From Roseomonas sp. (GTDB taxonomy: Bacteria > Pseudomonadota > Alphaproteobacteria > Acetobacterales > Acetobacteraceae), in the NCBI GenBank assembly GCA_020250005.1, contig JADCES010000022.1:1-47159 (forward strand): DNA of 47,159 bases, given 5' to 3'. Every line of letters starts with the position of its first letter. Position 1 is the first letter of the stretch. Of this stretch, positions 1 to 7,828 are shown in pieces. The translations under genes and the position numbers were made by a program. The notes under the pieces were generated by a model that was not told the DNA's origin, searched no databases, and saw nothing but the letters and a program-made list of their open reading frames with translations.

Positions 1-1053
1 GCCTTTCGCCAGGCGGATCATATCGTCGAAGGCCGTTATCAGATGTCACCGATTGAACAGGCGCCAATTGAAACCTGCGGTGCCATCGCAACACCTGAAC
101 AGAATGGGCGCTATGCCTGTTATAGCGCGACCCAGGCGCTTTTCTTTTCACTGGCGGTTTCTTCGAAAGTTTTGGAAATGCCATCAAGCCGTCTGCATTT
201 TATCGGTGGCACGGTAGGCGGTGGCTTTGGCGGTAAGGTTGATAGCATTCACGAACCACTCGCGATCCTTGGCGCCATGTTGACCGGGCGGCCCTGCAAA
301 TGCATGTGGGACCGGGAAGAGGAAATGCAGGTTGGCGCACCGCGCGGTGCCGAACGCTGGTATATCAAGGATGGCGTGATGCGTGATGGGCGCATTATTG
401 CGCGCAGCTTCACGGGCTATTTCGATTCCGGTGCCTATACTCGTCTTTCATCCTACGCCATCATCAAGGGTGTTGGGCATTTGCCCGGCCCCTATACGAT
501 TCCGAATGTGTCAGCGAATGTTTATTGTGTTTATACCAATCGTACGCCGGCAACAGCGATGCGTGGTTTTGGCATCACCGGCGTGGATTTTGCCATCGAA
601 GCCCATATGGACAAGGTTTCCGATACCATCGGGCTCAACCCGATTGAACTGCGTATCCTGAATGCCTATCGCGATGGTGACATGAAAGCGCATCGCAGGC
701 TGGCGAAGAATTGTGCCTTGATTGAATGTTGCCAGGTGGTGGCTGAGAAAGCGGGCGTGAAGCTGAGCCCCGCCATGCTCGCGGCCTCCTCTCGTAAGGA
801 GGGTGGGGGTGACAGGGCGCGTTTGCCGACAAACACAGCGACAGATCAGGATGGTTTGGTGCGCGGTTTCCAAGGTGGCAGCTATGGCCGCAAAGGTGCG
901 AAGCCTGCTTCGCTTCCCGGACTCTCCCAGACTATACAATCAGCCGCGCCCATGCCTGCGCAAACGCCGCCGCCAGCTCCAGCACCACAACAGCCGCCGC
1001 CACGCGTTGGCAGTATGCGGTTCTCCTCCCTCTCCGGGTTCAGGAGGCGCTGA
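1..1053 (+). CDS. Molybdenum hydroxylase (xanthine dehydrogenase/CODH family) large subunit, N-terminal half, 5' truncated by the window
   Basis: The frame is open from base 1, so the start lies upstream; 350 codons are visible. The sequence shows a molybdopterin-binding loop GGGFGGK near visible residue 75 and AMRGFG near residue 190, both hallmarks of the large subunit of the xanthine dehydrogenase / aerobic CO dehydrogenase family, which hydroxylates carbon centres of heterocycles or aldehydes with a Mo-pterin cofactor. The last ~80 residues are proline- and alanine-rich linker that ends in RRR. The catalytic glutamate and the second cofactor-binding half are absent here and sit in the next gene, three bases downstream. 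The two chains must pair to form one active site. Substrate is not predictable; medium (FAD) and small (2Fe-2S) subunits are not in the window. Confidence 0.88.
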   Translation, partial: AFRQADHIVEGRYQMSPIEQAPIETCGAIATPEQNGRYACYSATQALFFSLAVSSKVLEMPSSRLHFIGGTVGGGFGGKVDSIHEPLAILGAMLTGRPCKCMWDREEEMQVGAPRGAERWYIKDGVMRDGRIIARSFTGYFDSGAYTRLSSYAIIKGVGHLPGPYTIPNVSANVYCVYTNRTPATAMRGFGITGVDFAIEAHMDKVSDTIGLNPIELRILNAYRDGDMKAHRRLAKNCALIECCQVVAEKAGVKLSPAMLAASSRKEGGGDRARLPTNTATDQDGLVRGFQGGSYGRKGAKPASLPGLSQTIQSAAPMPAQTPPPAPAPQQPPPRVGSMRFSSLSGFRRR

Positions 1054-1056
1054 GCC

Positions 1057-2079
1057 ATGGCACTTCATCGTGGACGCGGCTTTGCCGCCATCAATTACCC
1101 GATCGGTATGAATCTTGGCGGTGATCCCAGCCAGGCACTGATCCATTCGAACCCCGATGGCAAATTCACCGTGGCCCTTTCTGCCATTGATCTTGGCCAG
1201 GGCATGAAGTCCGTCACGCGCCAGATCGCGGCGGAAACCTTGGGTGTGCCTGTGACGGATGTTTACGTGGACACCGCCGATAGCGATACGGGCCCGCATG
1301 ATATGGGCAGTTTTGCCAGCCGCGGCACGCATCGTATGGGCAATGCGGTCATCATGGCCGCCAAGGAAGCGCGTGCTGTTATGCTCGAAGCGGCAGCGGA
1401 AGAGCTTGAGGTGGATGCAGCGGATTTGGTGACGGATGGGCGCGGCAATATCCATGTGCGCGGCGCGCCGGGGAGGTCCATCACCACCATGGCTGCGGCG
1501 CAGGCTGCGCAATTCAAGCAGGGGCGCACTATTGCTGGCCGCGGCATTTTTCTCATTCCGCTCAGTGAAGTTGATCCTGATACCGGTGAAATGACGCCTG
1601 TTTCGACCTTCGCCCATGCAGCCATGCTGGTGGAAGTGGAAGTTGATGATGAAACCGGCGAAGTGACGATTATTGATATGAAATCTGCCTACGAAGTTGG
1701 ACGCGCCTTGAACCCGCGTCTGGTAGAGCAGCAATTGCGCGGCGGCGCCTGGATGGGCATGAGCCACGCGGCGTGGGAGACGACAGAACCCTATTACCCG
1801 GCACGCGATCACGGGCCGGTGGATTTCAACACCTACCTCATGCCTGGCCCCGGCGATTTGGCGCCGCATCACATCAGTGTGCTGGAGCGCCCTGCCGAAG
1901 ATGGTCCCTATGGCGGCAAGGGGCCTGGCGAGATGTGCGCCAATCCTGTGCTACCTGCTGTGGTGAATGCGGTTTATGATGCGATTGGTGTGCGTATAGA
2001 TGAACTGCCCGTGACACCTGAAAAAGTGCTCCGCGGTCTTCGCGCACAGGGCGGCGCGAAGCCGCGACGGCGATTATAG
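1057..2079 (+). CDS. Molybdenum hydroxylase large subunit, C-terminal half
   Basis: A 340-residue protein that begins at a natural domain boundary. The ATG follows the upstream stop by three bases and has its own Shine-Dalgarno (AGGAGG near 1041-1046), so it is translated as a separate, coupled polypeptide rather than being a recent frameshift product. It contains a GQGMKS stretch near residue 48, which corresponds to the Mo-pterin glutamine loop, and GKGPGEMCANP near residue 290, whose Glu matches the catalytic base of the family (GxGE). The chain ends in a basic tail. Together with the preceding gene it makes a full large subunit. Known family: xanthine dehydrogenase / CoxL-like. The coupled CoxD/CoxE-like genes directly downstream fit a Mo-enzyme operon. 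Confidence 0.88.
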   Translation: MALHRGRGFAAINYPIGMNLGGDPSQALIHSNPDGKFTVALSAIDLGQGMKSVTRQIAAETLGVPVTDVYVDTADSDTGPHDMGSFASRGTHRMGNAVIMAAKEARAVMLEAAAEELEVDAADLVTDGRGNIHVRGAPGRSITTMAAAQAAQFKQGRTIAGRGIFLIPLSEVDPDTGEMTPVSTFAHAAMLVEVEVDDETGEVTIIDMKSAYEVGRALNPRLVEQQLRGGAWMGMSHAAWETTEPYYPARDHGPVDFNTYLMPGPGDLAPHHISVLERPAEDGPYGGKGPGEMCANPVLPAVVNAVYDAIGVRIDELPVTPEKVLRGLRAQGGAKPRRRL

Positions 2080-2080
2080 T

Positions 2081-2959
2081 ATGGCAATAAGGCGCAGCAT
2101 TGGCGGCATTGACAGTCCAGAGGCGCTGGCGCGCGCGCTGCGTGATGCGCAGTATATTGCTGATGAAGGTCTCGCTACTGCCGCTTATCTTGCGCTCGCT
2201 TTGGGAAAACCTTTGCTGCTTGAGGGCGCACCTGGTGTCGGCAAGACCGAAGCGGCAAAGGCGCTTTCCGCCATCCTTGCGCGAGAGCTTGTGCGGCTCC
2301 AAGCCTATGAAGGCATCGATGCCGCTGCTGCGATGTATGAATGGAATTTCCCGCGCCAAATGCTGGCTATTCGGCAGGCGGGCGATTCCTACATCAATCT
2401 GTATGGTGATGATTTTCTGATTGCGCGCCCCTTGCTTCTGGCACTGCAACGGCCCCGCGAAAGGCTATTGCTGATTGATGAAATTGATCGGTCAGACCAT
2501 GAGTTTGAGGCCTTCCTTCTTGAATTCCTGTCTGATTTCAGCCTTTCAATCCCGGAACGTGGCACGATACGCGCAAGCGAACCGCCTGTAGTGGTCATGA
2601 CATCCAATCGCACGCGGGAATTGCATGAAGCCTTGCGGCGGCGCTGCGTTTATCACTGGATTGGCTATCCGGACCCGCAATTGGAGGCGCAGATTGTGAT
2701 GATGCGCGCATCATCTGTTGCGCGCGACACGGCGCATCGGGTGGTTGCGGCAGTTGGCCGGTTACGCAAGGAACCCTTAGCAAAACCGCCAGGCGTTGCT
2801 GAAACGGTTGAATGGGCCGAAGCGGCAACCTTGCTGAATGCACAGGGTGCAAGCTGGCCAGCGGCCTTTGCGCGTGCGATCGGTGTGGTGCTGAAGGATC
2901 AGGATGATCTGACCTATATTGCGCCACGGCTTGATGCTGTTCTGAAGGGGGCGGCATGA
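2081..2959 (+). CDS. MoxR-type AAA+ ATPase, CoxD-like
   Basis: A 292-residue AAA+ ATPase with Walker A GAPGVGKT near residue 54, Walker B LLLIDEID near residue 130, and sensor-like TSNRTREL near residue 178. The MoxR/CoxD class acts as a chaperone that matures metalloenzymes; CoxD is required for the Cu-S-Mo centre of CO dehydrogenase and related ATPases sit beside other Mo hydroxylases. The start ATG is one base after the upstream stop, and the gene overlaps the VWA-protein gene by ATGA, which is the usual pairing of MoxR ATPase with a VWA partner. The likely role, by inference, is activation of the upstream split Mo hydroxylase. Confidence 0.9.
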   Translation: MAIRRSIGGIDSPEALARALRDAQYIADEGLATAAYLALALGKPLLLEGAPGVGKTEAAKALSAILARELVRLQAYEGIDAAAAMYEWNFPRQMLAIRQAGDSYINLYGDDFLIARPLLLALQRPRERLLLIDEIDRSDHEFEAFLLEFLSDFSLSIPERGTIRASEPPVVVMTSNRTRELHEALRRRCVYHWIGYPDPQLEAQIVMMRASSVARDTAHRVVAAVGRLRKEPLAKPPGVAETVEWAEAATLLNAQGASWPAAFARAIGVVLKDQDDLTYIAPRLDAVLKGAA

Positions 2960-4065
2960 TCCCGCCTGCGTTGGCGCCCTTCCTCGCTTTCCCGCAAGCG
3001 CTTCGTATGCAGGGCTTTGCGGCAGCGCCGGAACAAACGGAAGGTTTCCTTGCTGCTGTCGGATTGCTGGGGCCGAGATCAATCCACGATCTGCGCCGCG
3101 CCGCCCATGCCGTTTATGGACCGGCGCCGGAGCGGACTGAGGATTTCAACGCCGTTTTCGACGTGGTCTTTCTTGGCAGGGCGTTCCTCGCACCGGCGGA
3201 GGGAGAGGGTGAAGAAGCGCCACGTGCCTTTGATGCGGGCGAGATGGAATTGCTGCCGCAGCCTGAAGATGAGACACCCTCTGGCCAAGAGGCGACGGCG
3301 CTGGAGAGATTGTCAACGCGTCCAATCAATGTGGTGGATGAGGAGACAGTGCTGCGCGCCTTTGCGCGGGCCTTGCCAGGTGCTGTGCCGCGGCGGCGTT
3401 CGCGCCGCCTTCGTGCCGGCAGCGGCGCATTGGCGGATCCGCGCCGTGCCTTCCGCGAATTGCTCCGCCGTGATGGGGAACTCAGCCGATTGCCGCGGCG
3501 CCATCGCCTGCAACGCCAGCGACGCGTACTTCTGCTGATTGATGTTTCGGGCAGCATGAAGGCGGGCACGGATGGTGCGCTCAGGCTTGCGCATGCCATG
3601 GTGCAATCGCTTGAACGGGCAGAGGTCTTCACCATCGGTACGCGTCTCACGCGCGTGACGCGCGCCTTGCGTTATAGGAATCGCGATCAGGCGCTGACAC
3701 TTTCCGCCGGGCTTGTCGTGGATTGGGATGGCGGCACGCGGCTGGGTGAGGCGTTGGGCACTTTCCTCAACATCCCACGTTTCGCTAGCTTCGCGCGTGG
3801 TGCGGTGGTGATCATTCTCTCAGATGGGCTTGAGCGCGGCGGGCCTGAGGCGCTGGTGCAGGCCATGCAGCGGTTGCGTGCTCTCGCTTGGCATATACTG
3901 TGGCTGAGCCCCTTGGCGGTTGCACCGGGCTATAAGCCAGAGACAAGCGCTATGCGCGCTATACTACCCTATATTGATGACTTGGCTGATGGCAGCAGTA
4001 CGGTGGCCATGGCGCGCTCCTTGGTCGGATCGACGCCATTAGCGCGCGCTGGACTCGGCCGATGA
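2956..4065 (+). CDS. VWA-domain protein, CoxE-like
   Basis: A 369-residue protein with an acidic, low-complexity N-terminal half and a C-terminal von Willebrand A domain. The MIDAS metal site is seen as DVSGSMK (DxSxS) near residue 195, with a later SDG loop near residue 282. CoxE proteins are partners of MoxR/CoxD ATPases in maturation of molybdenum hydroxylases. The gene overlaps both neighbours (ATGA upstream at 2956 and downstream at 4062), so the trio is translated together. No signal peptide is seen, so it should be cytoplasmic. The call to the CoxE family rests on the domain plus gene order. Confidence 0.87.
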   Translation: MIPPALAPFLAFPQALRMQGFAAAPEQTEGFLAAVGLLGPRSIHDLRRAAHAVYGPAPERTEDFNAVFDVVFLGRAFLAPAEGEGEEAPRAFDAGEMELLPQPEDETPSGQEATALERLSTRPINVVDEETVLRAFARALPGAVPRRRSRRLRAGSGALADPRRAFRELLRRDGELSRLPRRHRLQRQRRVLLLIDVSGSMKAGTDGALRLAHAMVQSLERAEVFTIGTRLTRVTRALRYRNRDQALTLSAGLVVDWDGGTRLGEALGTFLNIPRFASFARGAVVIILSDGLERGGPEALVQAMQRLRALAWHILWLSPLAVAPGYKPETSAMRAILPYIDDLADGSSTVAMARSLVGSTPLARAGLGR

Positions 4066-4943
4066 GGATCATCGACAGCCACTTTCATGTTTGGCGTCAG
4101 GCGGATCTTCCCTGGCTAATGGGACCCATGCAGCCGCGGATTTTCGGTGGCTATGAAGCGATCAGGCGCGATTATCCCATCAGCGAATACTTGGCCGATG
4201 TTGTTGCAGCGGGTGTTGAGAAAGCGGTCTATGTCCAGGCAAATTGGCCAAACGATAAAGCGGTGGAGGAAGTTGCCTGGATAGAACGTCTGGCGCTTGA
4301 AACCGGCTGGCCGCATGCAAGCATCGCTTATGCCGATATGACGGTTGAGGATATTCGCCCGTTTCTGGATAGGCTGGTACGCCATCCGCGGCTACGCGGC
4401 ATTCGCCAGCAATTTCATTGGCACCCAAATCCGCAATATCGCTTTGCCCCACATGCGGATCTCTGCCGCGACAAGCAGGTACAGCGCAATATGGCACGGC
4501 TTGCCGATTACGCGCTGACCTTCGATTTGCAGGTGTTCACTGAACAAATGGCAGGTGCCGCTGAATTGGCGCAAGCCTGCCCGCGCGTAACCTTCGTTTT
4601 GCAGCATGCGGGCATGCTGGAAGATCTTTCGGCCAGGGGGCGCGATGATTGGCAAAAGGGCATGGCGGCCTTGGCAGCATGCCCGAATGTGATGGTGAAG
4701 CTTTCCGGTCTCGGAACATTTATGCATCGCCTGGATCCGGCGCATATCACCTGGATTTACGTGCAAACCCTGCAGCTGTTCGGGCATGCGCGCTGCCTTT
4801 GGGGTTCGAATTTCCCGATCGAGAAACTCTGGACCGGTTACGCCCCTTTACTTGCAGCCCATCACAACGCCATGCGCGATCTGGATGAAGCGGCAATACG
4901 TGCCTTGTTGTTTGACAATGCCAGCCGGGTCTACCGGCTTTAG
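4062..4943 (+). CDS. Amidohydrolase family 2 (COG3618-type metal-dependent lactonase/hydrolase)
   Basis: A 293-residue TIM-barrel hydrolase of the amidohydrolase_2 group. The HxH metal pair is in DSHFHVW near residue 8, a third His in QHAGM near residue 181, a conserved VKLSG strand near 212, and the terminal strand reads WGSNFPIE near residue 244. In many relatives that last motif is GSDxP with a catalytic Asp; here it is Asn, a variant I recall from other COG3618 members. The family hydrolyses lactones (LigI, rhamnonolactonase) or decarboxylates ring acids. The gene overlaps the VWA gene by ATGA, so its substrate is probably a product of the Mo hydroxylase pathway. Substrate unknown. Confidence 0.85.
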   Translation: MRIIDSHFHVWRQADLPWLMGPMQPRIFGGYEAIRRDYPISEYLADVVAAGVEKAVYVQANWPNDKAVEEVAWIERLALETGWPHASIAYADMTVEDIRPFLDRLVRHPRLRGIRQQFHWHPNPQYRFAPHADLCRDKQVQRNMARLADYALTFDLQVFTEQMAGAAELAQACPRVTFVLQHAGMLEDLSARGRDDWQKGMAALAACPNVMVKLSGLGTFMHRLDPAHITWIYVQTLQLFGHARCLWGSNFPIEKLWTGYAPLLAAHHNAMRDLDEAAIRALLFDNASRVYRL

Positions 4944-4955
4944 GGAGGATTGAGC

Positions 4956-5804
4956 ATGGCTCTCGAAATCAAACTGCTCGATTACGGCGATATCGAGCTG
5001 GAATCGAGCTTTCTGGTTCTCGCGCGGAATTGCGGGCGCATACGCCGCGTGCCGGTTTATGGCTTTCTGATCATGGGCGGGCGTTATCCGATTGTGGTCG
5101 ATACCGGCTATCGCGATAACGCCATTATGGAAACGCTTGGCATGCGCGGCCTGCAATTCCATGAAAACATGATCGAACGCCAGCTTGCGCGCTTTGGCGT
5201 GAAGCCGGGCGATGTGCGCTATGTTCTGCATACGCACCTGCATATCGATCATGCCGGCAAGGACGATCACTTCCCAATGAATACCACGGTGGTGGTCAAT
5301 CGCCGTGAATTGGAATGCTCGGTCTCGGGTCTCATGCATCCGCAATATCCGAAGCCGGATATCCAGCATTTGATCGAAAGGCTGCATACGCGCCATGCGC
5401 TGCGCTTTGAGGATCTGGAGCTTTCAGGACCCGTGGAGATCATGCCCGGCGTTGTGCTGGAAGCGGCCCATGCGCATACGGAAGGGTCCATGAATGTCCA
5501 TGTTGAAACAGCCGAAGGGCGTGCCACGATCTGTGGTGACGTGATCTATGATTTCAATGATCAGATCGTGGAACCGGTCTTCCAGGTGAGCCTCCATGAA
5601 CCGCAGGTCACCGGCAATCACGCGGGATCGAAGCGGAGCGAGAAGGCTGCGATCAAGAAGCTGCTCAACTCCTCAAAATTCCTGCTTCCCGTGCATGACA
5701 AACCCGCCAAGATTGAGCATGGCCAGGTGATTGGCCGACTTGATCTGCAGGTACCGGGACCGGTTGCACAAACCGTTGCGCGCCGGGATTGGTTTCCGGT
5801 CTGA
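4956..5804 (+). CDS. Metallo-beta-lactamase-fold hydrolase, N-acyl homoserine lactonase-like
   Basis: A 282-residue protein with the di-zinc motif HTHLHIDHAG near residue 92, a further His in AHAHTEG near residue 173, Asp in CGDVIYD near 195, and His in PVHDKPA near 247, so the full two-metal site is present. The ATG at 4956 is preferred because GGAGG at 4944-4948 is ideally spaced; a TTG six bases upstream would be too close to it. The closest named family is AHL lactonase (AiiA-like), which opens lactone rings. Here the gene is 12 bases after an amidohydrolase and 11 bases before an SMP-30 lactonase, so ring-opening catabolism is at least as likely as quorum quenching. No signal peptide. 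Confidence 0.85.
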   Translation: MALEIKLLDYGDIELESSFLVLARNCGRIRRVPVYGFLIMGGRYPIVVDTGYRDNAIMETLGMRGLQFHENMIERQLARFGVKPGDVRYVLHTHLHIDHAGKDDHFPMNTTVVVNRRELECSVSGLMHPQYPKPDIQHLIERLHTRHALRFEDLELSGPVEIMPGVVLEAAHAHTEGSMNVHVETAEGRATICGDVIYDFNDQIVEPVFQVSLHEPQVTGNHAGSKRSEKAAIKKLLNSSKFLLPVHDKPAKIEHGQVIGRLDLQVPGPVAQTVARRDWFPV

Positions 5805-5815
5805 GGGAGGCGGCC

Positions 5816-7375
5816 ATGGCTCATGTCGCGCTAGATCAAGGTTTCCGCCGACTGATTGATGAACATGCCCCCGTGCTTCAGGTGGGCAGCGGCTTCACCT
5901 TCACCGAGGGGCCGATCTGGCACCCGAGCGAACATTATCTGCTTTTCTCGGACATGCCGGCGGATATGCGCCGCCGCCTTGATCGTGCCGGGGTGCGAGA
6001 GATTGAGCGGCCATCCAATAAATCAAACGGGCTCACCTATGATGCAGATCTCAATCTGCTGATTTGCGAACATGCAACCTCATCCGTTGTGCGTGTACGC
6101 CCAAATGGGCTGCGAGAGGTATTGGCCAGCCATTATCAGGGGCGGGAATTGAATTCGCCCAATGATCTCTGCGTGAAGTCGGATGGTGCGATCTATTTCA
6201 CCGATCCCTGGTATGGCCGTATGCCTGTTTATGGCGTTGAACGCCCGCGCCAGCTTGGGTGGCAAGGTGTCTTTCGCATCAGGCCAGGCGCGCAGCCGGG
6301 TGAAGAACCTCAGCTTGTCGTGGATCGCTATATCTTCAGCCAACCAAATGGCATTTGCTTTTCGCCCTGCGAGAAATTTCTTTATGTGAATGATACCGAA
6401 CAAGCGAATATCCGTGTGTTTGATGTCGGTTCGGATGGAATGCTGCGTAATGGGCGCATCTTCGCCTCTGGCCTGCGTGATAGCCTTGCCCCCGGCCTGC
6501 CCGATGGCATGAAATGCGATACTGATGGCAATGTCTGGTGCACCGGGCCTGGCGGCATTTGGGTTTATGCGCCGTCCGGCCAGCTGATGGGCAAGGTCGC
6601 CATTCCGGAAATGCCGGCCAATCTGCATTGGGGCGGGGCGGATTGGCGCACGCTTTATGTCTGCGCCACCACTTCGGTCTATGCCATTCCCGTCAAAATC
6701 GGCCCGCGCCGCGAACCCTTCATGGCAGTGCGCCAAACCGCGCGCGAAACTACGCCACAACAGGATGAGGTTTTGCGGCTTGATCCATCGCGCTGCGCGC
6801 TGATCATTCAGGATATGCAGAATGATGTGGTGATGGATGGTGGCGCCTTCGCGTCTTCCGGCAGCCCTGATCATTGCCGACAACAAAATGCCATTCCCAA
6901 CATCGCGCGGCTTGCTGCGCATTGTCGCAGTCGTGGCATTCCGGTGATCCATGTCTGGTTTGTCAGGCGCGCTGATGCCCGCGACATGACCCTGAATGCG
7001 CCACTATTTGAAGGTTGCGTGGACGCCAATGCCATGATCGAAGGCACATGGGGCGCGGAACCGGTGCCAGGGCTTGAAGCGCAGCCGGGTGATCACATCA
7101 TCCGCAAGGCCCGCATGAGCGCCTGGGAAGGCACGGCGCTTGAACGCATCCTGAAGGCCGAAGGCCGTGACATCATCATCGAAACCGGCGCATGGACGAA
7201 TATGAGTATCGAACACACAGCCAGAACCGGTGCCGATAAGGGCTATATCATGGTTATCCCGGAAGATGGCTGTTCCACCATGAATGCGGAATGGCATCGC
7301 GCTTCCATTGACTATGCCATGCGCAATGTCGCGATGGTGACTTCGACAGATGAGGTATTGCGCGCTCTGGGGTGA
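5816..7375 (+). CDS. SMP-30/gluconolactonase-like domain fused to an isochorismatase-like hydrolase domain
   Basis: A 519-residue two-domain protein. Residues ~1-305 form an SMP-30/LRE beta-propeller with TFTEGPIW (metal Glu), SPNDLCV, QPNGICFS and LPDGMKCDTDG (metal Asp), the family that hydrolyses lactones with a divalent metal. Residues ~325-519 match the isochorismatase-like cysteine hydrolase fold: QDMQND (Asp333) and RKARMSAW (Lys431) are present, but the position of the nucleophilic Cys is Ser464 in TNMSIEHTAR. Isochorismatases proper (PhzD, EntB) also lack the Cys, while N-carbamoylases and nicotinamidases need it. The ATG at 5816 follows GGGAGG; an in-frame TTG 27 bases upstream has no such site. 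The fusion fits sequential lactone opening and C-N or vinyl-ether cleavage in the same pathway. Confidence 0.85.
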   Translation: MAHVALDQGFRRLIDEHAPVLQVGSGFTFTEGPIWHPSEHYLLFSDMPADMRRRLDRAGVREIERPSNKSNGLTYDADLNLLICEHATSSVVRVRPNGLREVLASHYQGRELNSPNDLCVKSDGAIYFTDPWYGRMPVYGVERPRQLGWQGVFRIRPGAQPGEEPQLVVDRYIFSQPNGICFSPCEKFLYVNDTEQANIRVFDVGSDGMLRNGRIFASGLRDSLAPGLPDGMKCDTDGNVWCTGPGGIWVYAPSGQLMGKVAIPEMPANLHWGGADWRTLYVCATTSVYAIPVKIGPRREPFMAVRQTARETTPQQDEVLRLDPSRCALIIQDMQNDVVMDGGAFASSGSPDHCRQQNAIPNIARLAAHCRSRGIPVIHVWFVRRADARDMTLNAPLFEGCVDANAMIEGTWGAEPVPGLEAQPGDHIIRKARMSAWEGTALERILKAEGRDIIIETGAWTNMSIEHTARTGADKGYIMVIPEDGCSTMNAEWHRASIDYAMRNVAMVTSTDEVLRALG

Positions 7376-7482
7376 TGGGTAAGAAGAAGCCGGTGAATTC
7401 AATCCATCCCACGGGCAAATTGGTATTCGACAGCGCGAATCCAAACAGGATCGACAGAAATGCGCTTCGCTCCTTGCAATGA
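7375..7482 (+). CDS. Short ORF coupled to the preceding stop; possible first part of a frameshifted gene
   Basis: A 35-codon ORF whose ATG shares the TGATG junction with the fusion-gene stop at 7373-7375, the same coupling seen elsewhere in this operon. It reads MGKKKPVN... and stops at 7480. It overlaps the 122-codon ORF at 7460 in another frame by 23 bases. Together they could be one gene of about 145 codons broken by a frameshift, or the short ORF may be noise. I do not recognise the sequence. GC in this stretch is visibly lower than in its neighbours. Confidence 0.25.
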   Translation: MGKKKPVNSIHPTGKLVFDSANPNRIDRNALRSLQ

Positions 7483-7828
7483 GGGAATGCGTCTTTTGCT
7501 GTTTCACGAACAGTCGAAGCTGTCGGCGGTCCATGGTTATGACGGGTTGGAAGTGGCACGCTTCACGCCGAATCCTGAAGCGCCGCTCCACCTGAACCCC
7601 GCACAGAGGAGTGAACATCGTCGGATGGCTGAAGATACCGGCCAGCCTATCAATGGGCTGCATTGGTTTCTGATAACATCGCCTGGGCGTTCCATCCTGG
7701 GAACCGCGCTGCATGGCAAGACCTGTGATGTCGTGGTTGAGCCCTCTGATTATTGTCTGGATCCGATAGCCTGCGCCGCATGCGCCATCGGCTATTTGCG
7801 CGGTGTCAACGAAGGGATCACAGCGTGA
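7460..7828 (+). CDS. Small hypothetical protein, not recognised
   Basis: A 122-residue ORF with ATG at 7460 and an AGGA about nine bases upstream. Its stop overlaps the GTG start of the enolase-superfamily gene as GTGA (7825-7828), which is typical of real coupled genes and is the main reason to list it. The chain has five Cys, a C-terminal cluster DYCLDPIACAACAIGYL, and no signal peptide or membrane segment. I cannot assign a family. An in-frame ATG at 7487 behind GAGGG is an alternative start. The frame is open back to 7397, and a separate coupled ORF begins at 7375, so a broken longer gene is possible. Confidence 0.4.
   Translation: MRFAPCNEGMRLLLFHEQSKLSAVHGYDGLEVARFTPNPEAPLHLNPAQRSEHRRMAEDTGQPINGLHWFLITSPGRSILGTALHGKTCDVVVEPSDYCLDPIACAACAIGYLRGVNEGITA

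Noticed and set aside
781-1050. Low-complexity stretch between the two Mo hydroxylase halves, bounded by CCTCC...GGAGG hairpins at both ends, as a possible inserted element
   Set aside because: No target-site duplication, transposase or second copy in the window; the stretch is an in-frame Pro/Ala linker plus a ribosome site, which explains it better.
940-1872. 310-codon open frame on the minus strand opposite the Mo hydroxylase
   Set aside because: Composition (very His- and Arg-rich) is that of an antisense shadow in high-GC DNA; the plus frame carries clear family motifs.
4956-5804. Dedicated quorum-quenching AHL lactonase
   Set aside because: The fold and metal site fit, but the operon context (two other lactonase-type enzymes and a Mo hydroxylase) points to catabolism; kept as family name only.
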